A DNA stretch of 60,686 nucleotides, taken from NCBI GenBank assembly GCA_015069015.1, contig SVJK01000005.1, forward strand, positions 1 to 60,686, given 5' to 3'. Position numbers and translations under genes: made by a program. Under the pieces are notes generated by a model. The model had not been told where the DNA came from, made no database searches, and saw only the letters and a program-made list of their open reading frames with translations. Source of the stretch: Oscillospiraceae bacterium. Lineage in GTDB: Bacteria > Bacillota > Clostridia > UMGS1810. Below, piece by piece: positions 15,463 through 23,929 of the stretch (position 1 is the first letter of the stretch; each line of letters starts with the position of its first letter).

Positions 15463-17004
15463 ATGAACAACCCAAACACACAGTTCGAAAAAGAAAACCG
15501 CTTTATTCTGTTTTTGAAAATAACAGCATCAATAATTCTTGGTATCATTACAGTCTTTAGCACTATTATGACCGTAACGGGAATTATTTCGTGTTTCTCG
15601 GAAAACAAGTCAAACTCTCTTAGTTCATATATCATTACAACCATGTTGTTTTTGTTAATTACCTTTGGAAGTGTCGCACTTATCGGACTTCTTTTTCACA
15701 ATGTGAAAAAGGCAATGAAAATATTTTTAAAAACAATGCTCATCATTGCTCTCATAGTATTTCCAATTGAAGCGCTTGTCAAACTGAGTGATATGTTTAT
15801 GCCCCGATTCGGTGACGCAACTGCACTTTCGGTTGCCGTAACGGTTATTGCGGGAATTGCCTTTGCAATATGTATTAAAAAAAGATATAAAAAAGGAATC
15901 AAAGTAAGCCTTGGTGTCATTTTGCTGAATCTTGGCATCTCTTTTCTTGCCCTAAATAATATTCCGGAATTTATCCGTGCCATAAAAGGAAGGCATTTTC
16001 TCGGAATTTGGATACTGTTTTTTGCTACACTTGCACTCACCTCTTTGATTGTTGGCATGATCGTTTCTTCTGTTATGCTCAAATCAAACCAACGCAAAGC
16101 CAAAATCAAATTATATGCAGACGGTGATCTGATGCTTTTGAAAGGCTTTGACCGTTTCCGTATTATCGGATACTATGTTCTGAAAGCAAAGCTCCACAAC
16201 ATTATAAAAACCACAAAGGTGTATCCCGACAGAGACCCTGCGACAGCAAAAGTAAACCTCGAAATCCCCGAAGCTGAACTGAATCAATACCTGGAACAGA
16301 ATCCTCAGGTAAAAAAAATTGTCAACTATATGCAGGATTTGGCAGAAAAAACCAAATCAGGTTCAACAAAAACAAGAATCGCAGACATTGTCAGAAATGT
16401 TGTTCCAACCCCTGAAATAATAAGCGAGGGCGGTGTTTTTTCACGAGAATTAATTCGGAAGACAAACCGGATTATGTCCCGTTTTTTGTGTTCCTCTGTT
16501 GCGATTTCCTGCAGTGTTTTACTTTTAAAACTTTATATGGGAATTAACAATGGGAAACCCGTTGACAACAATATCCTGATGTGGATTTTTGGTGTTCCTG
16601 CGGGAACCGCAATTTTGTGGGCTTTGAAAAAATTCCTTGTAAATTACATAACATACAGACATCTTATTAAACCTGTCACAGATTTCAAGTCAGAAAAATT
16701 TGAAAATATTAAAGAGTATTTTGATAAAACCGATATAGAAAGGGCCAATATGTCCACTGATGAAGTGAAAGATGTTCTCAGAGCCTATGTCTTATATGAC
16801 TACGATTCTAAAGAATATGCTCATTCCTCCACCGCCAACATAAAAGCATCCATTTTCACAGAAGTTTTCACATCTGTTGTTGCATCAAGAGCCCTGTACG
16901 AAGCAGCTCAAAGAGCGAGCCGCGGAAATGACAGCGGCTGTGGAGGTTGCGGAGGTTGCGGTGGCTGCGGAGGTTGCGGTGGCTGTGGTGGTTGCGGTGA
17001 CTGA
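15463..17004 (+). CDS. Membrane protein with seven-fold Cys-Gly-Gly tail
   Basis: The 513-residue protein has about six hydrophobic segments in its first 210 residues, then a soluble region (YADGDLMLLKGFDRFRIIGY...) and two more near 345-390. It ends in a tail of seven CGG units (SGCGGCGGCGG...CGD, 16931-17001). Codons for Cys and Gly vary between units, so the tail is kept at protein level. GGAGG precedes ATG 15463. Gly/Cys-rich tails paired with radical SAM/SPASM genes are known from systems such as GRRM, where the tail is the presumed substrate. Here a radical SAM/SPASM gene starts two bases after the stop. I infer that the tail is modified. Confidence 0.7.
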   Translation: MNNPNTQFEKENRFILFLKITASIILGIITVFSTIMTVTGIISCFSENKSNSLSSYIITTMLFLLITFGSVALIGLLFHNVKKAMKIFLKTMLIIALIVFPIEALVKLSDMFMPRFGDATALSVAVTVIAGIAFAICIKKRYKKGIKVSLGVILLNLGISFLALNNIPEFIRAIKGRHFLGIWILFFATLALTSLIVGMIVSSVMLKSNQRKAKIKLYADGDLMLLKGFDRFRIIGYYVLKAKLHNIIKTTKVYPDRDPATAKVNLEIPEAELNQYLEQNPQVKKIVNYMQDLAEKTKSGSTKTRIADIVRNVVPTPEIISEGGVFSRELIRKTNRIMSRFLCSSVAISCSVLLLKLYMGINNGKPVDNNILMWIFGVPAGTAILWALKKFLVNYITYRHLIKPVTDFKSEKFENIKEYFDKTDIERANMSTDEVKDVLRAYVLYDYDSKEYAHSSTANIKASIFTEVFTSVVASRALYEAAQRASRGNDSGCGGCGGCGGCGGCGGCGGCGD

Positions 17005-17005
17005 T

Positions 17006-18034
17006 ATGGTATGCAACGAAAAAAACAGACTTCTCCTGCAATTTCATATCACAGGAATTTGCAACCTCAGATGCAAGCATTGCTACCGTACAGACGGGAA
17101 TGTTGAACCTTTAAAGTATGAAGATGTCATTGCTGTCATAGAACAGTTTAAAACATTGCTTGTACGATATAACACGCATTACAACATAAAAAAAAGAGGT
17201 CACATCAACATTACCGGCGGAGAGCCTTTTATAAGGTGTGACATAAACGCAATTTTAAAATATCTCGGTGCTAACCGTGATTTGTTTTCATACGGCATAC
17301 TTTCCAACGGCTCGTTCATAGATGATAACATAATAAAACTTCTTAAAGAAACGGAGGTTTCTTTTGTACAGCTGAGCATTGACGGAGACAGAAAAACCCA
17401 CGATTTTTTAAGAAAGGAAGGCGACTATAAAAGAGTCTTCAAAACAGCAAAGAATCTTGAATCAAAAGGTGTACGAACCTATATAAGCTTTACGGCAAAC
17501 AAAAACAACTACAAATTCCTGCCAAAAGTTGCAAGGGAATGCAGAAAAAGAAAAATAACAAAACTATGGTCAGACCGAATTGTGCCCATAGGCAACGGTG
17601 AAAATCTGAAAACTCTTGCCATAACTCCCGACATTCTCCCCCACTATCTTAAAACATTGAAGAAATCACAGGGAAATGTCCTGACAAAATGGCTTTTCCC
17701 GAAAACAACCGTGACCATGAACAGAGCTTTACAGTTTATGGAAGGCGGAAACATGTATGTATGCAGTGCAGGAGACAGCCTTATAACCGTTGATGAATAC
17801 GGCAATATTTTGCCCTGCAGAAGAATGCCGATTGTATGCGGAAATGTATTTGAAAACACTCTTGAAAATATATATTTTGAAAATGCTGTTTTCAAGGATC
17901 TCAGACATAAAACCATTCCAAAGGAATGTTCAAAATGCCTGTACAGATATTTTTGTATGGGTGGTGCAAAATGTCAGAGCTTTGCCATTTATAATGATTA
18001 CCGTCATTGCGATGCAGGATGCAATTTAATATAG
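17006..18034 (+). CDS. Radical SAM/SPASM protein, putative Cys-Gly-tail maturase
   Basis: The protein is about 342 residues from ATG 17006 (MVCNEKNRLLLQFHIT). CNLRCKHC is the CxxxCxxC loop for the SAM-binding iron-sulfur cluster, followed by ITGGEP. The C-terminal SPASM region has many cysteines (YVCSAGD, LPCRRM, IVCGNVF, ECSKCLYRYFCMGGAKC, HCDAGC) for auxiliary clusters. The family modifies peptides (AnSME, RiPP maturases). Its start lies right behind the Cys-Gly coding tail of the preceding gene with no separate good ribosome site, so translation should be coupled. A C-C or C-S crosslink on the tail is plausible but not shown. Confidence 0.85.
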   Translation: MVCNEKNRLLLQFHITGICNLRCKHCYRTDGNVEPLKYEDVIAVIEQFKTLLVRYNTHYNIKKRGHINITGGEPFIRCDINAILKYLGANRDLFSYGILSNGSFIDDNIIKLLKETEVSFVQLSIDGDRKTHDFLRKEGDYKRVFKTAKNLESKGVRTYISFTANKNNYKFLPKVARECRKRKITKLWSDRIVPIGNGENLKTLAITPDILPHYLKTLKKSQGNVLTKWLFPKTTVTMNRALQFMEGGNMYVCSAGDSLITVDEYGNILPCRRMPIVCGNVFENTLENIYFENAVFKDLRHKTIPKECSKCLYRYFCMGGAKCQSFAIYNDYRHCDAGCNLI

Positions 18035-18059
18035 TACCGACATGAAAGGAATAAAAGTT

Positions 18060-20036
18060 ATGAAAATATGGAAAAACAAGCCATTATTAACAGATATCAT
18101 TGTTTTTATAATTCTACCTTTTTTAATAAATTTAATTACTGACTCCCTCGGAATGGAAAAGTTCTGGGGAGGATTTGAGATGCTTTTTTCCAAACCCTTT
18201 GTTTTTTTGTGTAACACACTCATAATAGCATCCACAATCGCGCCCGGTTTTATATTAAAAAGATTTCGATATTTCTGGGTATGCATCGTAAGTTCCGTGT
18301 GGCTTATTCTCGGAATTGCCAACTATATCCTTCTGAGCACAAGGGTTCTTCCCCTCACACCCCACGACATACAACTTGTAGATGTTCTTCCAATTATGAT
18401 GAAAAAGTATTTATCACCCGTTGCAATGGCAATTATCTGTATATTTCTGGTTCTTCTTTTGCTGACCTTATTCACAATTTTTTTCAGAACTCTTGCTATG
18501 CCAAAAAAGAAGACCGACATCAAGCGTCCTTTGATTTTCTTTGTTTCCATAATTACATCTACTGCTATCTTCCTTAAAATAGGCATAGCTTCAGGTATGC
18601 TTGAAACCGAATTCAGAGACCTTCCGAAATGTTATACCGAAAACGGGTTTGCATATTCTTTTTCAGCCAGTCTTGTTGGTAGCGGCGTAAGTGAGGTTGA
18701 AGGGTATGATATGAATCTTATGGATGAGATTGTTGCACCCTTTAAAGAAACAAGTGCCAACGACATAAAAACACCCAATATAATTTTTGTTCAGATGGAG
18801 TCTTTTTTCGATTTAAATTCGCTAAACAATATGGAATTCAGCCAAAATCCTGTTCCGAACTTCACAAAACTGAAAAATGAAAATGCATCCGGGCTTTTTA
18901 CCGTTCCTATTATCGGTGCAGGCACTGTTAATACTGAGTTTGAAGTTATAACAGGAATGAGAAATTCCGATTTTGGTCCCGGCGAATATCCATACAAGAC
19001 GGTTCTTCTGGAAACCACTTGCGAAAGCATTGCATATAATCTTAAAAACCACGGATACACCTCACATTTTATTCATAATTACCTGGGTGCTTTCTACGGA
19101 CGCAATAAGGTTTATTCCAATTTGGGATATGATTATTTCCTGTCCATTGAATATATGACCGGATATGAAGTAAATGTGAACGGCTGGGCAGAGGATAAAA
19201 TTCTTGTTAAATATATAAACGAAAGTCTTGATTCAACACAAGGTCCTGATTTGATAAATGCTGTTACGGTTCAGGGACACGGAAGTTATGATATTGATTC
19301 GGGGTATACCAAGCATCTGACCGTGACGGAATGTGAAAATGAAGAAATGCGTGCATCATATGAATACTACGCAAATCAGATTTATGAAATGGATATGTTC
19401 CTGGGTGAACTCATGGAAGCGGTTTCTTCGAGAGAAGAAGAAACAATTGTTGTAGTATACGGCGACCATCTCCCGTCTATCGGATTTGAAGATGATGATC
19501 TTGAGGGCAGAAGCAGATATGAGACAGATTATATAATCTGGAACAATATGGGAATAGATTATGAGAAGGAAGATATAAGCGCATATCAGATCAACTCAAA
19601 AGTGCTGGAAAAACTGAACATTACCGATGGCGTAATCAATTCCTGCCATCAGAATTATAAAAATTCGGAAAACTATGAGTATTACCTTCAGGCGTTGGAA
19701 TATGATATGCTGTACGGAGACAAATATGTGTTTGACGGCAAAAACCCATATCCTCCTTCGCTAATGAAGATAAATCGCAGAAAAATGACAATTCATAATG
19801 TCGTAAAATCAGATATAATAGACGACACCTACACTGTTATAGGCGACAACTTCACTAAACGATGTTATGTGAGAGTCGGTTTCAAACTGGTTCCAACTCA
19901 ATATATTGACGAGCATACTCTTCAATTCAGAGATCACTCCGTAGAGGAGGGCATTTCCATAACAGTATGGGAAAAAGATATTGGCAATTCAGATAAATAC
20001 CAATACAAGAATATACAAAACATGAACACAGTTTGA
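18060..20036 (+). CDS. LtaS-like phosphoglycerol transferase (sulfatase fold)
   Basis: The protein is about 658 residues from ATG 18060 (AAAGGA nine bases upstream; the ATG at 18042 has no ribosome site). Five hydrophobic segments in the first 190 residues are followed by an extracellular domain. That domain starts TPNIIFVQMESFFDLNSLNN, with the alkaline-phosphatase/sulfatase pattern 'PNII...ESF'. It continues with GAGTVNTEFEVITG carrying the LtaS-type catalytic threonine, and later VVVYGDHLPSIG with metal ligands. LtaS enzymes move glycerol-phosphate from phosphatidylglycerol onto lipid or protein acceptors outside the membrane. It follows the radical SAM gene by 25 bp. A roughly 90-residue beta-type C-terminal extension is unusual. 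Confidence 0.85.
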   Translation: MKIWKNKPLLTDIIVFIILPFLINLITDSLGMEKFWGGFEMLFSKPFVFLCNTLIIASTIAPGFILKRFRYFWVCIVSSVWLILGIANYILLSTRVLPLTPHDIQLVDVLPIMMKKYLSPVAMAIICIFLVLLLLTLFTIFFRTLAMPKKKTDIKRPLIFFVSIITSTAIFLKIGIASGMLETEFRDLPKCYTENGFAYSFSASLVGSGVSEVEGYDMNLMDEIVAPFKETSANDIKTPNIIFVQMESFFDLNSLNNMEFSQNPVPNFTKLKNENASGLFTVPIIGAGTVNTEFEVITGMRNSDFGPGEYPYKTVLLETTCESIAYNLKNHGYTSHFIHNYLGAFYGRNKVYSNLGYDYFLSIEYMTGYEVNVNGWAEDKILVKYINESLDSTQGPDLINAVTVQGHGSYDIDSGYTKHLTVTECENEEMRASYEYYANQIYEMDMFLGELMEAVSSREEETIVVVYGDHLPSIGFEDDDLEGRSRYETDYIIWNNMGIDYEKEDISAYQINSKVLEKLNITDGVINSCHQNYKNSENYEYYLQALEYDMLYGDKYVFDGKNPYPPSLMKINRRKMTIHNVVKSDIIDDTYTVIGDNFTKRCYVRVGFKLVPTQYIDEHTLQFRDHSVEEGISITVWEKDIGNSDKYQYKNIQNMNTV

Positions 20037-20074
20037 CGTACATCTTATCCGGCAAATATAATTTACTATAACAA

Positions 20075-20349
20075 AAAGGACTGTAAAAACTCTTTTGTTT
20101 TTACAGTCTCAGACTTTCGAAAAAGCCCGCACCGCAAAAAGTGTCGGGCTTTTCTATATATAGTAGTAATTAATGGTAAAACATATGTTTATGATGCTTT
20201 TGTCAATAAGACTATCCAAAGCTACGATTTGAGGCACTTTGCTCACTTCGTCACGGCTCATTGCCGTACCCTCGTACTGTCTGCTTCGCCATTCCTTGCC
20301 TGCGACCATTTTCGAAAGTCTCCCAGCGTGTCGACTTTATCGACTCGCC
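20075..20349. repeat. Structured intergenic repeat family 1, copy 2
   Basis: Hairpin GGACTGTAAAAAC/GTTTTTACAGTC (20078-20107) also serves as terminator of the LtaS-like gene. The shared core follows: AGACTTTCGAAAA at 20111 and its inverted partner TTTTCGAAAGTCT at about 20309, hairpin AAAAGCCCGCACCGC, and the GTCGACTTTATCGAC dyad. Copy 1 is at 14074-14388. Here it abuts repeat family 2 directly, through the hairpin at 20350-20390. Confidence 0.75.
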
Positions 20350-20654
20350 GGGGGTGTAAATTAATTTCCAAGAAGTAATTTACACCCCCTTGGGGATAGG
20401 AAAAAAAGATTCAGAATTGTCAAATCGAACTCAAAGCAGGGCAGAGCCATGCTTTGAGTGGTAACCCGAAGCTGTACAAAGGTACTGCGAGTGGTGAGAT
20501 TTGACAATAGCAAAAAGGCAAATAATAGAAGAAAAACATCTCAAAAGATGTTTTTCTTCATTTGTAATAAATTTATTCGATTTACAGACAGTTTTGTAAT
20601 CTATATTCTTTATTGTTACTGCCTTTTTTCGGTCTGGACTTTTTTTACATCCCC
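20350..20654 (+). repeat. Covarying dispersed element (family 2), copy A
   Basis: A hairpin (GGGGGTGTAAATTA/TAATTTACACCCCC, 20350-20390) precedes the element proper at 20392-20654. Its ends are imperfect inverted repeats (left GGGGATAGGAAAAAAAG; right CTTTTTTTACATCCCC). Core 20416-20508 is closed by an 11-bp stem ATTGTCAAATC/GATTTGACAAT. Inside are hairpin ACTCAAAGCA/TGCTTTGAGT and stem GCTGTAC AAAG GTACTGC. A terminator-like hairpin (AAAAACATC/GATGTTTTT) follows at about 20534. No gene lies between 20037 and 20666. Confidence 0.8.
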
Positions 20655-20666
20655 ATTTTTTGATTT

Positions 20667-21722
20667 TTATTCTGCTTCGAGAATCTCACTCCAACTGGGG
20701 CCTTCGAAAATAACCCACTGTTTGCCAACCTTCAACACTGCAAACTCGTAGTCATCTTTGTGATCGTTTTCATCGCCTGTAACTTCAACTTCAACCTGGA
20801 CAGTATATCCGTCTGTAATATCCATATCATCGAGCGATTCGATAAATTCTTCCACCTTTTCTTTATCTTTTTTGGAAAGATTGTCTTCCACCATTTTCAA
20901 AATCTCGTTTTCGTATTGTTTGATTGTTTCTTCCCAGGAATCTTCCCAATCCGACAAATCATCTTTGTCAATCTTTTCGGAATCGCCTATTTTATATGTC
21001 AATTCCCAATCATCACCATACTCTGATTCAATCTCATCATATAAGTTTCCTATCAATCCTTCTTCAATGAATTCCTGCCAGTCGTCGTAATCTTCCACGT
21101 CACTATAATACATATCGGCAAATTCTTTTTGCTGTTCAAACATAGCGTCCATTAATATGAACAATATTTCATCTGCTTCACTACCGCTGTAGCCTGCAGG
21201 GAATGAATCACCTGTCATATGTGCATCTGCAATAAAATCTTCTGCATCGTCTTTTTTATCTGCGAGAAAGTCAAGATATGCTTCAATTTCTGCTTTGTAG
21301 CCATTCTTTGACCCTGAACCGCCTTCGCCGCCCCTCAAAAGCAACCATGTAACAACTCCGCCTGCTGCAAGAACTATTGCAATAATAATCGAAATAATGG
21401 CAATCTTCTTTCCCTTTTTCTTGGGCGGAATCATATTAGGCACATCATCATAGAACTGAGATGGTTCCTGAATTGGAGCCTGAAACTGTTCCTGTGGCTG
21501 TACAGGAGGTTGTTCCTGTGGCTGTACAGGAGGCTGTTCCTGCGGCTGTACAGGAGGTTGTTCCTGTGGCTGTACAGGAGGCTGTTCCTGTGGTTGTGTA
21601 TAGCCATCATTGTTTTCCGGTGTTACATTTTGAACTTCTGCTTCGGGAGTCACGCGTGATCCGCAATTAGTGCAAAAGCTGGTACCTTCGGGGATTTCTT
21701 TCCCGCAATTTTTACAGAACAT
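20667..21722 (-). CDS. Zinc-ribbon membrane protein with PVQPQEQP repeats
   Basis: The protein is about 351 residues from ATG 21722 (AAAGGAGAAGA upstream). An N-terminal zinc ribbon (FCKNCGKEIPEGTSFCTNCG) is followed by a Pro/Gln spacer of about five PVQPQEQP units encoded by 24-bp tandem repeats (about 21480-21600). One membrane helix follows (KIAIISIIIAIVLAAGGVVT). The outer domain is strongly acidic and helical, ending EFAVLKVGKQWVIFEGPSWS. The layout (inside ribbon, one helix, outside domain) is shared with 23024, 27043 and 33534. Function unknown; stress sensing or envelope scaffolding is a guess. Confidence 0.7.
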   Translation of the reverse strand: MFCKNCGKEIPEGTSFCTNCGSRVTPEAEVQNVTPENNDGYTQPQEQPPVQPQEQPPVQPQEQPPVQPQEQPPVQPQEQFQAPIQEPSQFYDDVPNMIPPKKKGKKIAIISIIIAIVLAAGGVVTWLLLRGGEGGSGSKNGYKAEIEAYLDFLADKKDDAEDFIADAHMTGDSFPAGYSGSEADEILFILMDAMFEQQKEFADMYYSDVEDYDDWQEFIEEGLIGNLYDEIESEYGDDWELTYKIGDSEKIDKDDLSDWEDSWEETIKQYENEILKMVEDNLSKKDKEKVEEFIESLDDMDITDGYTVQVEVEVTGDENDHKDDYEFAVLKVGKQWVIFEGPSWSEILEAE

Positions 21723-21802
21723 AAAATCTTCTCCTTTATTTTTCATATAATTTATTGTACTGCTCAAAATATTCAAGCAGTTAACATACCATAATATAAT
21801 TA

Positions 21803-22781
21803 TTATATAATTGTCGGCCTCTTGCCTTTTAAAGTTTCATAAAACCAGGAGACTGCAAGACTCATGGAAATCATAAATACAAGGAACACAGGAGTGCCCC
21901 ACCACGCATTCACAGTTGTTACATCGATATTCTGTTGCAAGATATCAAGGAAAAACACATGTATCATATATATATTAAAAGAATGTTTCGACATAATTCT
22001 TACCCACAGGGAAGATTTGAATTTACCGTATTTCATCACAAGATAGAATACTGTCATTGATGCCAGAGCGACAAATATGCTTCTAAAGTCTGAAAATATC
22101 TCAATATGAGTTCTTTCCCTGACCGAAAAATAATAGGTCAGAACAATTGTTGCAGTAACAGAAATCGCCAACACCAATGTACATATCCACTTTTTAATTT
22201 TAATCTCGTCTATGTAGTGGCGTATTGCATAGCCCATTATAAAATATCCTGCGTAACAGGAACTGCCAATCAGCGGGACATCATATGAAACAGTAAATTT
22301 CGTAGAATGTAAAAGCGAATTTATTGCCGTAATTGCTATAAATACAATTGCAAAATACTTCAATAAAGTTTTAGAGTCTCCGCCCACAAGCTTCTGCCAC
22401 AAAGGAACAGTTATGTATATGCCTATCATTACATACATATACCAGAAATGCACCCTCACCGGAACTGCAAATAACATCTTGAAACTATAACCGTCCCCAA
22501 GATACATATAATCCCATAAAAGAAAAAGTATTCCCCACATTACCGTCTTTATAAGCATACTGACGGCTCTTTTGGTATTCTTCTTATAATCGATATTCTG
22601 TTCAAGCAAAAGTGCACCGCTTATCATAAAAAATATGGGCACACTTATGCGGCAAATGCCGTTGAGAAGCAATCCGCACATATATGAGTTCATTGCAATG
22701 TCCGGATATTCTCTCATATACCAGTTTGCAATATGTCCCAAAACAACAAAAATACAGGAAAAAACCCTCAGATATTCCAAA
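21803..22781 (-). CDS. Acyltransferase-3 family membrane protein
   Basis: The protein is about 325 residues if started at TTG 22781. The open frame extends to GTG 22885, but that start overlaps the promoter -10, so the true start is downstream and remains uncertain. YLRVFSCIFVVLGHIANWYM carries the catalytic-type His, ISVPIFFMISGALLL is the usual second block, and about ten membrane helices follow. This family (OafA/YrhL/WecH type) acetylates or acylates sugars and envelope polymers from the membrane. Its acceptor here is unknown. Confidence 0.8.
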
Positions 22782-22873
22782 CGTTCATCTCTCTTATCTA
22801 TGATATTCGCCCACCTTGCAAGTAATATTTGACAGTTATCTTGTCGAAACAAGTCGACAAACTTTTCACCACA

Positions 22874-22902
22874 ATTATATATCACATTAAAAAATATGTC
22901 AA
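22874..22902 (-). promoter_or_regulatory. Promoter of the acyltransferase gene
   Basis: Minus-strand TTGACA (22897-22902), 17-bp spacer and TATAAT (22874-22879), both perfect. The start site near 22867 gives a leader of about 85 nt with a TTGTCGACTTGTTTCGACAAG-type hairpin, split as TTGTCGA/TCGACAA. Confidence 0.8.
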
Positions 22903-22956
22903 CACTTGTGTGTATGTATTTTGATGAATTGTGTGTTTTAAGAAGTTGTCAAGACA

Positions 22957-22985
22957 TTGACATTTTGCCGGTAATTTGATACAAT
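22957..22985 (+). promoter_or_regulatory. Promoter of the zinc-ribbon/SGNH-VWA operon
   Basis: TTGACA (22957-22962), 17-bp spacer, TACAAT (22980-22985). It is divergent from the acyltransferase promoter, with 54 bp between the -35 boxes. Confidence 0.8.
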
Positions 22986-23023
22986 TGGTCACATACAACA
23001 AACACTTATAAAGGAGTATTATT

Positions 23024-23914
23024 ATGTCTAACTTTTGTCCCAAATGCGGTAAAGCACTGGACATTTACGGAAAATGTCCGTCTTGCGAAAAAATGCCGAC
23101 TCCCCCATTCAAAAAGGTCAGGGAAAGAAAGCCGATAAATCCCGAAAAAGCAAAGTTTATACCGCAAAAAAACGGAAAGAAAAACCGATTTGTCATATGG
23201 ACAATTACAGTTTTGTCAGTAATTACCATAATTGTTTCCGCACTGTGCACAGCAACTTTTTTTGACATATTAGACATTCCTTTTATCAATGACATTTATA
23301 TCGGAATGGATCTTAAGGATGTAAAAACGGAGCAAGTCAAGACAAATTCAGTCAAGAAAACACAAAAAAAGAAAAAGCCCCAAACAGAAACCGAACCCCA
23401 ACTGAGTGACGAAGAAAGAAAACAGAAATACAAAGTTACTCCACCGGACGCAGATGAGTATTTTCAGAAAAATGCAACCGTGAATATGGAACTTGGTGCA
23501 CTCACATCAGAGACGGCCTTTACCGAATCGGATGTATGCAGACTACTTGAAGAACGTGGATTTGAAAATATATCTGTCACAACAAACTATACTATGTACG
23601 GCGAATATACCGACGAAGTGCAAATAAGCCGTTACTCATCTGACGCTCATCCGATGTATCAGGCATTTTATACAGCTGCTGATGGTGATGTGTGGATGAT
23701 ACTTATAGTAAATGATGCAATTATGGCAAACCCCATATCTTACAACACCGATCACGCATCAAATGTACCTATATTCGTATCTGAAACAGACACCCTGACA
23801 AGTTATGACAGCACTCTTAATAAGTTTTACATATCAGTTCCCAAAAGAAACATTGCTGTTGTAAAAACAGTTGATATAATTGATGCCGAAACCCTTAACA
23901 ATCTCACATTCTGA
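23024..23914 (+). CDS. Zinc-ribbon single-pass membrane protein
   Basis: The 296-residue protein begins SNFCPKCGKALDIYGKCPSC, a compact four-Cys ribbon. A basic stretch and one membrane helix (FVIWTITVLSVITIIVSALC) follow. A charged linker (KKTQKKKKPQTETEP) leads to a roughly 150-residue outer domain (FTESDVCRLLEERGFENISV...). AAAGGAG precedes the ATG. The next gene starts 15 bp after its stop, so they form an operon. The outer domain was not recognised. Confidence 0.7.
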   Translation: MSNFCPKCGKALDIYGKCPSCEKMPTPPFKKVRERKPINPEKAKFIPQKNGKKNRFVIWTITVLSVITIIVSALCTATFFDILDIPFINDIYIGMDLKDVKTEQVKTNSVKKTQKKKKPQTETEPQLSDEERKQKYKVTPPDADEYFQKNATVNMELGALTSETAFTESDVCRLLEERGFENISVTTNYTMYGEYTDEVQISRYSSDAHPMYQAFYTAADGDVWMILIVNDAIMANPISYNTDHASNVPIFVSETDTLTSYDSTLNKFYISVPKRNIAVVKTVDIIDAETLNNLTF

Positions 23915-23929
23915 TAAACAAGGTGATTT

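Noticed and set aside
16868-17080. His/Asn-rich antisense frame opposite the Cys-Gly tail
   Set aside because: It is the mirror of the GGTTGCGG repeats; the plus-strand tail shows codon-level variation typical of real coding.
21477-21600. Short regular repeats resembling a CRISPR array
   Set aside because: The 24-bp units have no spacers and encode the PVQPQEQP protein repeat in frame.
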